DNA from: Saccoglossus kowalevskii
Lineage: Eukaryota; Hemichordata; Enteropneusta; Harrimaniidae
Direction of reading: 5' to 3'
NCBI RefSeq assembly: GCF_000003605.2
Contig: NW_003134855.1
Span: 102,531-123,797, forward strand
DNA length: 21,267 nt
Shown: positions 8,922 to 18,383 of the stretch, piece after piece
Layout: the number at the start of each line of letters is the position of its first letter
How positions within the stretch are numbered: position 1 is the stretch's first letter
The notes under the pieces: model-generated
Told to the model about the DNA's origin: nothing
Seen by the model: the letters and a program-made list of their open reading frames with translations, nothing else
Database searches by the model: none
Position numbers and translations under genes: made by a program

Positions 8922-11900
8922 GTAAGGCATCCATTGCGTTTATGCTGTACGTTTTGTGAGCTTCGTTTGGACCGTGACGTAATCACTGGCTAGCAACCAC
9001 AAACAAATGTTTGAAACAAAGTAACAATTTCTGGCAAGGAGCAATCTATCTGATTTTGAATAGAATGTCCAATATATGTATCACATCTCACTAAGCACGT
9101 GACCACTCCCTTCTCATGTTGATAATTCTTAAATATGCCCCCTTCTGTAAACATTTGGAAAGTTCGGCGTTCTCCACTTGGATTTCCCACCCACAGATTG
9201 CAATTACATGAATAGTATAATACATGCATTCTTTAAATTTCTCGCCAAATTCCAACCTATAATAAATACCATCTCTTCATGAGATATTATAAGTAATCCC
9301 CTACCCTCAAGACATTACGATCATTTACCTGTGTTGTATGCGTTGCATAAGACCCCCCCCCCCCCATGACGCAGCGCGACGTCTCTCAAGTTCGCAACTT
9401 AAAACTACAATTGAACTGCATTGACATTTCAGGCAAGTGAAGTCGGCGCCTCGGAAACTGAGACTGGACTTGTATTTGGTATATATGCATTGACTCTGTT
9501 CTTATCAGCGCCTATCTTTGGAAAATTTGTAAGTTCAACTATTGTTTAACACATGTCATTCGGGCGTTGTGACGTCTTCCGTTCGATGGTGACGGACTCG
9601 GAAAACAGCTGTGATAAAGTAAATCTAAAACCAAACTAAGTATATATCGCAGTGGTACGTGTTGTGTGTGTGCGTGTGTGCTTCGTTTTTGGAATAACTC
9701 ATGACATCTCTACATTGGTACAACAATGTTTGAAATCTTTACATATTGCCGTGCAAGTAAAATGCGATCACGGTTTTTAATAGAGTTCAAGCCAAGTGTA
9801 AAACTTTGAGCATGTTACTATGACAACGCACTATGAAAGTGAAGTTCTTATTAGCTGTAATGAATTGAAAACTATTGCATGGCATTGGAAACTTACTTAA
9901 TTAAACTACAATTAATATTTACAATCATTTTTAAGTTGTAAGATGTAAAAAACATTGACAACTTTATCAGCCCATGTCGCCCTTGATTCAGGGTCGATAA
10001 ACTGATTTGACTAAAACAAGGTTTAATAACCGTGACCACGAGAACAAATACAAAATCGAATAATGATTTTGAAAAATGATGAAGATAAAAGCAATTGACA
10101 ATTATGCAATTTTCCACAATAATTAAGACTCTTGTTTCTCGATTGTCCGATGATACCATTTTCACACTTCATTAGCTGTATATTAAGACTCTTGTTTCTC
10201 GATCGTCCGATGATACCATTTTCACACTTCATTAGCTGTATATTAAAAATGTTGAGCCACATTAAGACAATTGATTTTAATTATTAGTTTGTCCGTCCCT
10301 CATTACATGAGTACCAATGTCTCTATGTGTTTATTTCTATTTTCATTTCAGTTGCCAAAATTGGGTTCCCGGAGAATGTTTCTCGGGGGAATGGCTGTAG
10401 GTGGTATCGCTACAATAGCTTTCGGGTAAGTGTCGGGGATAGTACAGCTGGGTCGTCAATAAATCTAATTTTAACCAATTCTAATTATAACTAATTATGT
10501 ATCTGTATAGAATTGTGATTATTGCATGTATAGATATGAATTATTAGAAAAGAGAAATAAACAAAAGCAGCGTTAGATGTTTGTAATTATATTATATGAG
10601 TACGTGACCTGTGCTATACAAAGGTGGTTTATGATATAACACGCGACATTTGTCGTAGACTTGCACCGACTTGTACAGTAAGAAGGTTAAGAAAGTCGTT
10701 TTCTTGATGTAACGTTGCTTGTATTTCACTGCTAATTGGTGTCAATGAACTTTTAAAACGCACATAAAATGATCGATGTCTAGAAGTGTCTCTCATGAAT
10801 TGAATTTCTTGTACGGTTATTACTGTTAAATTAAACTTAGACCGTGGCTGAACGTATTGACATGCAATGACAAATTTTACACTTTTTACACTGTTTTTTT
10901 TTATAGAATAGGTGGGTACATTACTGTTTCCTCATGTGTATGTGTGTATGTTGCATTACAATTGTTCACATAATAGTATCTGATATGTTACGCATGCGCT
11001 GTATGTGTGTATTACGTTATGATTAATTCTTTTTATTTTGCTATTTTCCTGTCAATTATAGAATTCTGGATGTGTTCGAAACCCGCGGCCTTTTCATTGG
11101 TATGTCATTTTTTATACGAATCATAGAAGCACTCGGGTGTTCAGCATGTATAACGGCCTCGTACGTTATTATAGTTAACGAGTTTCCTGATGCGGTTGCC
11201 ACGGCATCTGTGAGTATCACCCTCCTCTCGCCATTTTCGCACACACAACGAGCATCGTCTCTGATAAATTATGCGAACGAGGACGATAACCACGCATCAT
11301 CGCATACGCGATTACCATCTACACGTTTTTTAATATCCGACAAATCAGCGGGGGTTACGTGGTCTAATGAGACTACATATCTTACTGACAAGAAATCAAA
11401 ACGGGATTTCCAACGTTGTGATATTTCTGAAGTTCAATTTGGCGACAGAGGAATAACAGATTTATTATTAAATAATAATATTCATTGTGTTTATTTGATT
11501 AGAAGTATAATAAAAACACTCAGCTGTTGACATGCCACTGATGTCAGGGTCGAAGAGGTTATCGGTTGTTTTCCAAGATTCGGAGTATCTGCACTTTCGT
11601 TGGCATGAATATATCCACTATTCGCATCAATGAATAATGGACGTAAAACATAGCAGCTGGGAAGTTCACATTCCGTTTTGATATTAAATATGGATATTTT
11701 TTCAATACACCGTAATTCATAATTTATTAGTTTCTACTGTCCCCGTGTCACTTCTAATGTTGAATTTTTGTACTGCTGCAGGGAACCGTGGAATTATTCA
11801 ACGGACTTGGATTCATTGCAGGACCAGTCGTGGGTGGCGCTCTTTATGACGTGAGTACGAACCTTGCTTTTTGAATATATCTAATTTTCTTTTTATATTT

Positions 11901-14900
11901 CGGTCTTGAATTATACTTTATTTTCACTGGTTATTTTGAAGCCTCAAAAGTAGCATTTGAATCGGTTGCCGTCAGACCAGGCAATGTATACCTGTCTTGT
12001 GACAAGTAGCAACTATGTACAGGCGAATTTAGGGGACAGTCATTTGAAATCATAGGAGGGGCTGGACTAATGTGTGTAACCAACGCAATTTTGTTTTCGC
12101 CGTGTCTAACCTGTACATTTTTATTTTCGTGAGTGTACAAGCACCGTTTCGTACAGTACGTTGTACTCTCTCGGTGCCGAGCGTACAGTTTTTTCAACAA
12201 ATCGTCCAGCCACCCCTCCAACCCAGTGTCTACCAACATCACGGTGTATATCGTCTTAACCTCCCAATTAAATAACTACTACCGTTATTACAGGCTGGTG
12301 GCTACATGCTTCCTTTTATACTCCTGGGTGCAATTATGTTATTATTTGCTCTTCTTACATACTTTCTACTACCAATTCAAGAAAAAGGTACGTTAATATT
12401 TCCAATGACTGTAGAGCGTTGTTAATAACTAATATCGTCGGGTCTGTCAACACAAACTTTTCACAAATAGACGTATCAATTCTAACGTATCAATTTGTTG
12501 TCGTTCAACTTCAAGTAAAACATATATATATCGGGAAAACCGACAAGTCGTGCAACACATGTTAGCAAACGTTTCGTTTGAAAGTGCCAACGGGTTTACT
12601 GGCTAGTTTCTCGTCTCTCATTGCTATAGTTTCTCCCCACAGATGATTCAAAAATAGAAACAGGGTCACTTTTAGAATTGCTAAAGGTTCCTGCCATTTT
12701 GATCACTGCCATGGCAACGTGTATGGGAGCAGTAGCACTATCTTATATGAACCCAACCTTGTCTATACATCTAGCACCGGTAAGTGACGCTCTTCCATGT
12801 GTGGAAGTTCTATGCAGTTATGTATATATAATACCGGATATATTTAGTGGTTCATAATAATTCTTATGTAGTTTGTGAGCTAATTGTATATGAAATTGTC
12901 GACCCTCTAGGCTCACGATAATTCATTCGTCACACGTTTCATCAAAGTTGTTTTCAATTTCTTCCACCCAGTTCAATCTGAGCAGGACAGTGGTAGGGCT
13001 GTTTTTCTTGTTAGTTGCGCTATGCTATGCTGCCTCTGCCCCACTCTGGGGGTGGGTTTCGGACCTTAAAGGAGTACACGTAAGTAACCAAATAGTCGTT
13101 ATAGTCGAGTTAGTCGACTCGTATAGTATTTGACGTCACAATGACATACTTATATATAAACACCGGTCACGTGCGCATCAGCGCCGGTTTCGGTTTACAA
13201 CACGGCGAACTTTTTCCCAATATAACAACAAAGTATTCGTCATATCTGTATTTTGTGACAAGTATGTACATATACAACTATGAAAATCGTGTTTATCTGT
13301 AGGGTGTTGCCAAAATTATTATGACTGGAGGTCTCTTTGGAGCAGCTTTGTCGTATTTCTTAGTTGGGCCATGTCCAATATTTGGAGTCGAATCGTGAGT
13401 ATTTTGCTTGCACTTTGAAAAGTACCAAAAACCAACCCCCTTCATACGGATTCAGATATCGATAAATATGTGTTTAGTATTTTTGTTTCAATTGTTTCAA
13501 TTTGTTCACGAACACGTAATGATTTATGGTAATATATATTTATATATGCCGTGTGGTGTCACCCACAATACATTGATATTCTCCATCCTAGAGGGCGTAG
13601 CCTATAATAATGGTTTACTAGTTCAATGACACTTCAAAAATGTAACGCAAAAACTGATAAAAAAATTGTGTTGTTCAAAAATCGAAATTCTGCATAAGGA
13701 TATGTTTCAGTTTTATTATTTTGTTTAGACCTTGCTGCTTTAATATTCTAAGTCAGCGTTTGTGTCAATACGTATTATTACTTCTGTGTCTAGTGTGGTA
13801 CTTGCGGTATCTGTGTGTAGACATATTTTCCAGGGTCATTTAACATTTTCTTCTCGTTTCTACATAATATTTAGTAAACTGTGGTTGATAGGAGTATCGC
13901 TGGCATTACTAGGGTTTTCACTGGCGGCTATTCTAGTACCAATCCTCAGAGCCGTACTTGAAACAACAAGGTAAATATACTATAATTTTCGTTACATCAT
14001 ATTCCAATGGATATGTAAAGAAATGATTCAGTGATATAAGTATTCAAGTTTTTGTGATATAATCGAACTTTCACTGCATTGCAACATTGGCTATTACATT
14101 GTTAAAAGGCATTGCGTCATAATTGCATGGTATTTAATACTGGGTTAACATGCTCATTTCTCCACCAGAATGGCCGGTTTACAAGACAACATGGCTACAT
14201 ATGGAATGGTTTCTGGCCTGTTTTACTCCATGTACTCACTCGGGTAAGTGACCTGGTTTACTCCATGTTCTCACTCTGATAAGTGACCTGGTTTACTCCA
14301 TGTACTCACTCTGATAAGTGACCTGTTTTACTCCATGTACTCACTCGGGTAAGTGACCTGGTTTACTCCATGTTCTCACTCTGATAAGTGACCTGGTTTA
14401 CTCCATGTACTCACTCTGATAAGTGACCTGTTTTACTCCATGTACTCACTCGGGTAAGTGACCTAGTTTATTCCATGTTCTCACTCTGATAAGTGACCTG
14501 GTTTACTCCATGTACTCACTCTGATAAGTGACCTGTTTTACTCCATGTACTCACTCGGGTAAGTGACCTGTTTTACTCCATGTACTCACTTGGGTAAGTG
14601 ACCTGTTTTAGTCCATTGACTCACTCTGATAAGTGACCTGTTTTACTCTATGTACTCACTCTGATAAGTGACCTGTTTTACTCCATGTACTCACTCGGGT
14701 AAGTGACCTGTTTTACTCCATGTACTCACTCGGGTATGTGACCTGGTTTACTCCATGTACTCACTTGGGTAAGTGACCTGTTTTACTCCATTGACTCACT
14801 CTGATATGTGACCTGTTTTACTCTATGTACTCACTCTGATAAGTGACATGTTTTACTCCATGTACTCACTCGGGTAAGTGCCCTGTTTTACTCCATGTGC

Positions 14901-17889
14901 TCCCTCGGGTAAGTGGCTTGTTTTACTCCATATACTCACTCAGGTAAGTGACCTGTTTTACTGCATGTACTCACTCGGGTAGGTGACCTGTTTTACTCCA
15001 TGTACTTACCCGGGTAGGTGACCTGCTTTACTCCATGTACTCACTCGGGTAAGTGCCCTGTTTTACTCCATGTGCTCTCTCGGGTAAGTGACCTGGTTTA
15101 CTCCATGTACTCATTTGGATAAGTGACCTGTTTTACTCCATTGACTCACTCGGGTAAGTGCCCTGTTTTACTCCATGTGCTCTCGGGTAAGTGGCTTGTT
15201 TTACTCCATGTACTAACTCGGGTAAGTGACCTGCTTTACTCCATGTACTCACTCGGGTATGTGACCTGTTTTACTCCATGTACTCACTCGGGTAAGTGAC
15301 CTGTTCTACTCCATTGACTCACTCGGGTATGTGACCTGTTTTACTCCATGTACTCACTCGGGTAAGTGCCCTGTTTTACTCCATGTGCTCCCTCGGGTAA
15401 GTGGCCTGTTTTACTCCATATACTCACTCGGGTAAGTGACCTGCTTTACTCCATGTAATCACTCGGGTAGGTGACCTGTTTTACTCCATGTACTCACTCG
15501 GGTAAGTGCCCTGTTTTACTCCATGTGCTCCCTCGGGTAAGTGGCTTGTTTTACTCCATATACTCACTCGGGTAAGTGACCTGTTTTACTCCATGTACTC
15601 ACTCGGGTAGGTGACCTGTTTTACTCCATGTACTCACTCGGGTAAGTGCCCTGTTTTACTCCATGTGCTCCCTCGGGTAAGTGGCCTGTTTTACTCCATA
15701 TGCTCACTCGGGTAAGTGACCTGTTTTACTCCATGTACTCACTCGGGTAGGTGACCTGTTTTACTCCATGTACTCACTCGGGTACGTGACCTGTTTTACT
15801 CCATGTACTCACTCGGGTAGGTGGCCTGTTTTACTCCATGTACTCACTCGGGTAAGTGCCCTGTTTTACTCCATGTGCTCCCTCTGATAAGTGCCCTGTT
15901 TTACTCCATGTGCTCCCTCGGGTAAGTGACCTGTTTTACTCCATGTACTCACTCGGGTAGGTGACCTGTTTTACTCCATGTACTCACTCGAGTACGTGAC
16001 CTGTTTTACTCCATGTACTCACTCGGGTAAGTGACCTGTTTTACTCTATGTACTCACTCGGGTAAGTGCCCTGTTTTACTCCATGTGCTCTCGGGTAAGT
16101 GGCTTGTTTTACTCCATGTACTAACTCGGGTAAGTGACCTGCTTTACTCCATGTACTCACTCGGGTAAGTGACCTGTTTTACTCCATGTACTCACTCGGG
16201 TAAGTGACCTGTTCTACTCCATTGACTCACTCGGGTATGTGACCTGTTTTACTCCATGTACTCACTCGGGTAAGTGCCCTGTTTTACTCCATGTGCTCCC
16301 TCGGGTAAGTGGCCTGTTTTACTCCATATACTCACTCGGGTAAGTGACCTGCTTTACTCCATGTAATCACTCGGGTACGTGACCTGTTTTACTCTATGTA
16401 CTCACTCGGGTACGTGACCTGTTTTACTCCATGTACTCACTCGGGTAAGTGACCTGTTTTACTCCATGTACTCACTCGGGTAAGTGCCCTGTTTTACTCC
16501 ATGTACTCACTCGGGTAAGTGCCCTGTTTTACTCCATGTGCTCTCGGATTAGTGACCTGGTTTACTCCATGTACTCATTTGGATAAGTGACCCGTTTTAC
16601 TCCATTGACTCACTCGGGTAAGTGACCTGTTTTACTCCATTGACTCACTCGGGTAAGTGACCTGTTTTACTCCATGTGCTCCCTCAGGTAAGTGCCCTGT
16701 TTTATTCCATGTGCTCTCTCGGGTAAGAGACCTGTTTTACTCCATGTACTCACTCAGGTAAGTGTCCTGTTTTACTCCATGTGCTCTCTCAGGTAAGTGC
16801 CCTGTTTTACTCCATGTGCTCCCTCGGGTAAGTGACCTGTTTTACTCCATATACTCACTCGGGTAAGTGACCTGTCTTACTCCATGTACTCACTCGGGTA
16901 GGTGACCTTTTTTACTCCATGTACTCACTCGGGTAAGTGCCCTGTTTTACTCCATGTGCTCTCGGATTAGTGACCTGGTTTACTCCATGTACTCATTTGG
17001 ATTATTGACCTGGTTTACTCCATGTACTCATTTGGATAAGTGACCATTTTACTTCATTGACTCACTCGGGTAAGTGACCTGTTTTACTCCATGTGCTCTC
17101 TCGGGTAAGTGCCCTGTTTTACTCCATGTGCTCTCTCGGGTAAGTGCCCTGTTTTACTCCGTGTACTTACTCGGGTAAGTGACCTGCTTTACTCCATGTA
17201 CTCACCCGGGTAAGTGACCTGTTCTACTCCATTGACTCACTCGGGTATGTGACCTGTTTTACTCCATGTACTCACTCGGGTAAGTGCTCTGTTTTACTCC
17301 ATGTGCTCCCTCGGGTAAGTGGCCTGTTTTACTCCATATACTCACTCGGGTAAGTGACCTGTTTTACTATACATGTACTCACTGGGATAAGTACCTGTTT
17401 TACATTACATACTCACTCGAGTAAGTGCTTACAAAGTTCTTAGCGCAGGCAGGTTAAGCGCCATCTTACGTGGAGAGTGGTATGAAGCAAAAGAAACATC
17501 TCAGTTTACGATAAATATTAATTCCATTTGTTCTTCAACATGCATTATCAAACAATATTAAACATATATATGTCTTCGTCTATGTTCCATTTTTAAGATA
17601 TGCTAATGAGAGATAGTGATTATTGTCTTTCTTTCTGTTTTACAGAGTATTCGTTGGGCCGACTGTGAGTGGTACTCTTACTGACCTGTATGGGTTTGGA
17701 TGGGCGACCTCTATCAACGGTCTACTCATGCTAGTGATGTCAATAATATTGTGCTCATTCACAGTGCACACTCGCAGAAAACACAGGTTTGCTGCCGAAG
17801 AAGAATCGTCTGATCCGACACACATGGGATGGGTCAATCTTAAATCTGTAGGTTCAATTCAAACCAAAGCCGTTGCTGCCCAGCATTAG
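8616..17889 (+). CDS. SLC18B1: SLC18B1-like vesicular (polyamine-type) MFS transporter, 12 coding exons
   Basis: Join of 8616-8921, 9433-9528, 10352-10425, 11062-11209, 11782-11850, 12294-12387, 12643-12779, 12972-13079, 13303-13394, 13875-13970, 14169-14243 and 17646-17889 gives 1539 nt, 512 residues plus TAG. Every junction is GT..AG and keeps frame. The protein is hydrophobic with about 12 membrane helices after a roughly 75-residue polar N-tail. MFS motif A is seen as G132..G139-S-R-R, motif B as R178..E181..G184, motif C as G222-P-V-V-G-G227, and a second-half echo as G432..G436-P437. Alignment from memory to human SLC18B1 holds over the whole core, including CYS..PFFP in helix 1, DPTLS-like NPTLS and LW near helix 10. 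Helix 1 has Ser88 where VMAT/VAChT carry Asp, which favours SLC18B1 over the monoamine or acetylcholine carriers. The human protein loads polyamines into vesicles in exchange for protons; substrate here is inferred. Length is about 55 residues above human, mostly the N-tail. D48-TKP-IL53 resembles an acidic dileucine sorting signal. Confidence 0.93.
8922..9432 (+). other. Intron 1
   Basis: 511 bp, GTAAGG..TTTCAG. It contains the C13 tract and no other recognisable feature. Confidence 0.9.
9353..9365. repeat. C13 homopolymer in intron 1
   Basis: Thirteen consecutive C, 67 bp before the exon 2 acceptor. It is liable to length variation and assembly error. Confidence 0.95.
9433..9528 (+). CDS. 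SLC18B1: SLC18B1-like coding exon 2 (residues 103-134)
   Basis: Bounded by TTTCAG (acceptor at 9431-9432) and TTT|GTAAGT (donor at 9529), phase 0 at both ends. It encodes the loop after helix 1 and helix 2 (ETGLVFGIYAL..), ending at G132-K-F, the start of MFS motif A, which continues in exon 3. Confidence 0.93.
9529..10351 (+). other. Intron 2
   Basis: 823 bp, GTAAGT..TTTCAG. It contains a TG-rich stretch (about 9659-9680) and the 60-bp duplication. Confidence 0.9.
10122..10241. repeat. Perfectly phased 60-bp tandem duplication in intron 2
   Basis: 10122-10181 and 10182-10241 are the same 60 bp with one difference (T at 10144, C at 10204), and the first few bases of a third copy follow. It is a recent duplication; both copies are open on the minus strand only by chance. 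Confidence 0.95.
10352..10425 (+). CDS. SLC18B1: SLC18B1-like coding exon 3 (residues 135-159)
   Basis: Acceptor TTTCAG at 10350-10351, donor GG|GTAAGT at 10426, leaving two bases of a Gly codon (phase 2). It encodes the rest of motif A (PKLGSRR, 136-142) and most of helix 3 (MFLGGMAVGG..). Confidence 0.92.
10426..11061 (+). other. Intron 3
   Basis: 636 bp, GTAAGT..TTATAG. A second strong acceptor-like T10-ATAG lies at about 10892-10906 but leads into no coding sequence. Confidence 0.88.
11062..11209 (+). CDS. SLC18B1: SLC18B1-like coding exon 4 (residues 159-208)
   Basis: Acceptor TTATAG at 11060-11061 completes Gly159; donor TCT|GTGAGT at 11210, phase 0. It carries helix 4 with R178 and E181. 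The Arg aligns with the helix-4 Arg of vesicular amine transporters, and an acidic residue also follows it in human SLC18B1. The segment ends in FPDAVATAS, matching the conserved FPnnVAT loop of the family. The reading frame stays open for 106 codons into intron 4 (see findings). Confidence 0.93.
11210..11781 (+). other. Intron 4
   Basis: 572 bp, GTGAGT..TGCAG. The exon 4 frame stays open to TGA at 11528-11530, with an AATAAA at 11509-11514 just before it. Confidence 0.88.
11782..11850 (+). CDS. SLC18B1: SLC18B1-like coding exon 5 (residues 209-231)
   Basis: Acceptor TGCAG at 11780-11781, donor GAC|GTGAGT at 11851, phase 0 at both ends. It encodes helix 5 with MFS motif C (GFIAGPVVGG, 218-227), the antiporter signature of this superfamily. 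Confidence 0.93.
11851..12293 (+). other. Intron 5
   Basis: 443 bp, GTGAGT..TTACAG. The 103-codon minus-strand open frame inside has no recognisable domain. Confidence 0.88.
12294..12387 (+). CDS. SLC18B1: SLC18B1-like coding exon 6 (residues 232-263)
   Basis: Acceptor TTACAG at 12292-12293, donor AAAG|GTACGT at 12388, phase 1. It encodes helix 6 (PFILLGAIMLLFALL..) and the start of the central cytosolic loop. Confidence 0.91.
12643..12779 (+). CDS. SLC18B1: SLC18B1-like coding exon 7 (residues 263-308)
   Basis: Acceptor CCACAG at 12641-12642, donor CCG|GTAAGT at 12780, phase 0. It encodes the short polar central loop (DDSKIETG..), the LLKVPAI segment and helix 7, ending in NPTLSIHLAP, which matches the DPTLS block of human SLC18B1. 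Confidence 0.92.
12972..13079 (+). CDS. SLC18B1: SLC18B1-like coding exon 8 (residues 309-344)
   Basis: Acceptor CCCAG at 12970-12971, donor CAC|GTAAGT at 13080, phase 0. It encodes FNLS, helix 8 and the second-half motif-A-like loop SAPLWGWVSD (330-339), equivalent to SSPLFGLLSD in human SLC18B1. Confidence 0.92.
13303..13394 (+). CDS. SLC18B1: SLC18B1-like coding exon 9 (residues 345-375)
   Basis: Acceptor CTGTAG at 13301-13302, donor TC|GTGAGT at 13395, phase 2. It encodes helix 9 and the GPCPIFG loop, equivalent to the GPVPIL block of the human protein. Confidence 0.91.
13395..13874 (+). other. Intron 9
   Basis: 480 bp, GTGAGT..TTTAG. It contains CTAGAGGGCG at 13588-13597, the same CTCF-like core as in the element at 1849-2079. 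Confidence 0.88.
13875..13970 (+). CDS. SLC18B1: SLC18B1-like coding exon 10 (residues 375-407)
   Basis: Acceptor ATTTAG at 13873-13874 completes Ser375; donor AAG|GTAAAT at 13971, phase 2. It encodes KLWL, helix 10 with a conserved Pro (VPIL), and the loop that continues into exon 11. Confidence 0.91.
14169..14243 (+). CDS. SLC18B1: SLC18B1-like coding exon 11 (residues 407-432), parent of the tandem array
   Basis: Acceptor CCACCAG at 14167-14168, donor CTCGG|GTAAGT at 14244, phase 2. It encodes the loop before helix 11 and its first half (GMVSGLFYSMYSLG), matching GLVSGLF in human SLC18B1. Its last 27 bases and the adjoining donor are the source sequence of the minisatellite that fills most of intron 11. 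The first donor must be the authentic one, because frame and protein similarity continue only if exon 12 is joined here. Confidence 0.91.
14217..17428 (+). repeat. Minisatellite of about 90 copies of the exon 11 / intron 11 splice-donor junction
   Basis: Period is about 35 bp, with some units of 31-36. Each unit contains TTTTACTCCATG, then ACTCACTCGG, then GTAAGTGACC or a variant. Unit one is real coding sequence (14217-14243) with the real donor; the remaining units fill intron 11 up to about 17428. By hand count about 56 copies keep an exact GTAAGT; others are GTAGGT, GTATGT, GTACGT, or have lost the GT (TGATAAGTG, GGATTAGTG). There is no unique spacer between units. This is a locally born tandem repeat, not a transposon. 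Confidence 0.95.
14244..14558 (+). repeat. Three-copy 105-bp higher-order repeat at the exon-proximal edge
   Basis: Blocks 14244-14348, 14349-14453 and 14454-14558 each consist of the same three unit variants: a TGTTCTCACTCTGAT unit, a TGTACTCACTCTGAT unit and a TGTACTCACTCGG unit. Blocks one and two look identical and the third has a few substitutions. This means recent amplification by multiples of the basic unit. Confidence 0.85.
17429..17645 (+). other. Distal part of intron 11
   Basis: Unique AT-rich sequence between the end of the array and the acceptor of exon 12. The pyrimidine tract CTTTCTTTCTGTTTTACAG precedes exon 12. Nothing else is recognisable. Confidence 0.7.
17646..17889 (+). 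CDS. SLC18B1: SLC18B1-like coding exon 12 (residues 432-512, stop)
   Basis: Acceptor TTTTACAG at 17644-17645 completes Gly432. The alternative AG two bases on would break frame. It encodes the second GP motif (G436-P437) ending helix 11, helix 12 (about 450-470), a basic patch (TRRKHR, 474-479), an acidic EEESSD stretch (483-488) and a short C-tail ending QH before TAG 17887-17889. Unlike human, the tail has no C-terminal dileucine. Confidence 0.93.
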
Positions 17890-18383
17890 CCTTACATTTC
17901 TACCTCAGTGTAAAAAAAGTGCTTTAAATTTAGACATTAATGCTGTCCTTATTTACATTCACGTATTTTTTATTTGTTTCCCGCCATTACAAATATGTCA
18001 TTTCGAAGTAATACTATTTATATGGTCAGTTTCTTTGAGACCAGTATAAAACTATATGTATGTTTACGACAAGCCAACAATCTAAAAAGATACTAGGCTA
18101 AAGTTAACGATTGACGAGCTCAAATCTTCTTTCATGTTATGTCCTGTGGGATACGTGCAATACGTAATATATGCTTGAATCACGTGGTCGTGTTACTGGC
18201 GTCGTCAGTTTGCCACATTTAGTAAACACTGCCAAAGAGTGAGATTAATCCTGAGACTAATTCCGCTGTACATAGCATACAAAGAATAATGTGTTGGTTA
18301 TTTCAGTATGGACAGAAAAAACAATGAATCGGAATAAATTCGGATAGCAAACATGTTCTGACCTGTCAATGGTCGTGTGAATT

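Noticed and set aside
10892-10915. Strong acceptor T10-ATAG followed within 5 bases by AG|GTGGGT in intron 3
   Set aside because: It would define a 5-nt exon that breaks frame. Exon 3 to exon 4 joins perfectly without it.
11931-12242. 103-codon minus-strand open frame in intron 5
   Set aside because: It lies within an intron of a well-supported gene, has no recognisable domain and no splice or start support.
15211-16125. TACTAAC branch-point consensus in two array units
   Set aside because: It is a one-base variant of the unit's TACTCAC and occurs twice only because of the 908-bp duplication. No acceptor follows it.
14217-17428. CRISPR-like regular repeat array
   Set aside because: Units abut without unique spacers, the unit derives from the adjacent exon and donor, and the DNA is from an animal. 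It is a minisatellite.
8616-17889. Identification as VMAT or VAChT (SLC18A)
   Set aside because: The helix 1 Asp of those carriers is replaced by Ser88, the large glycosylated luminal loop between helices 1 and 2 is missing, and conserved blocks fit SLC18B1 better.
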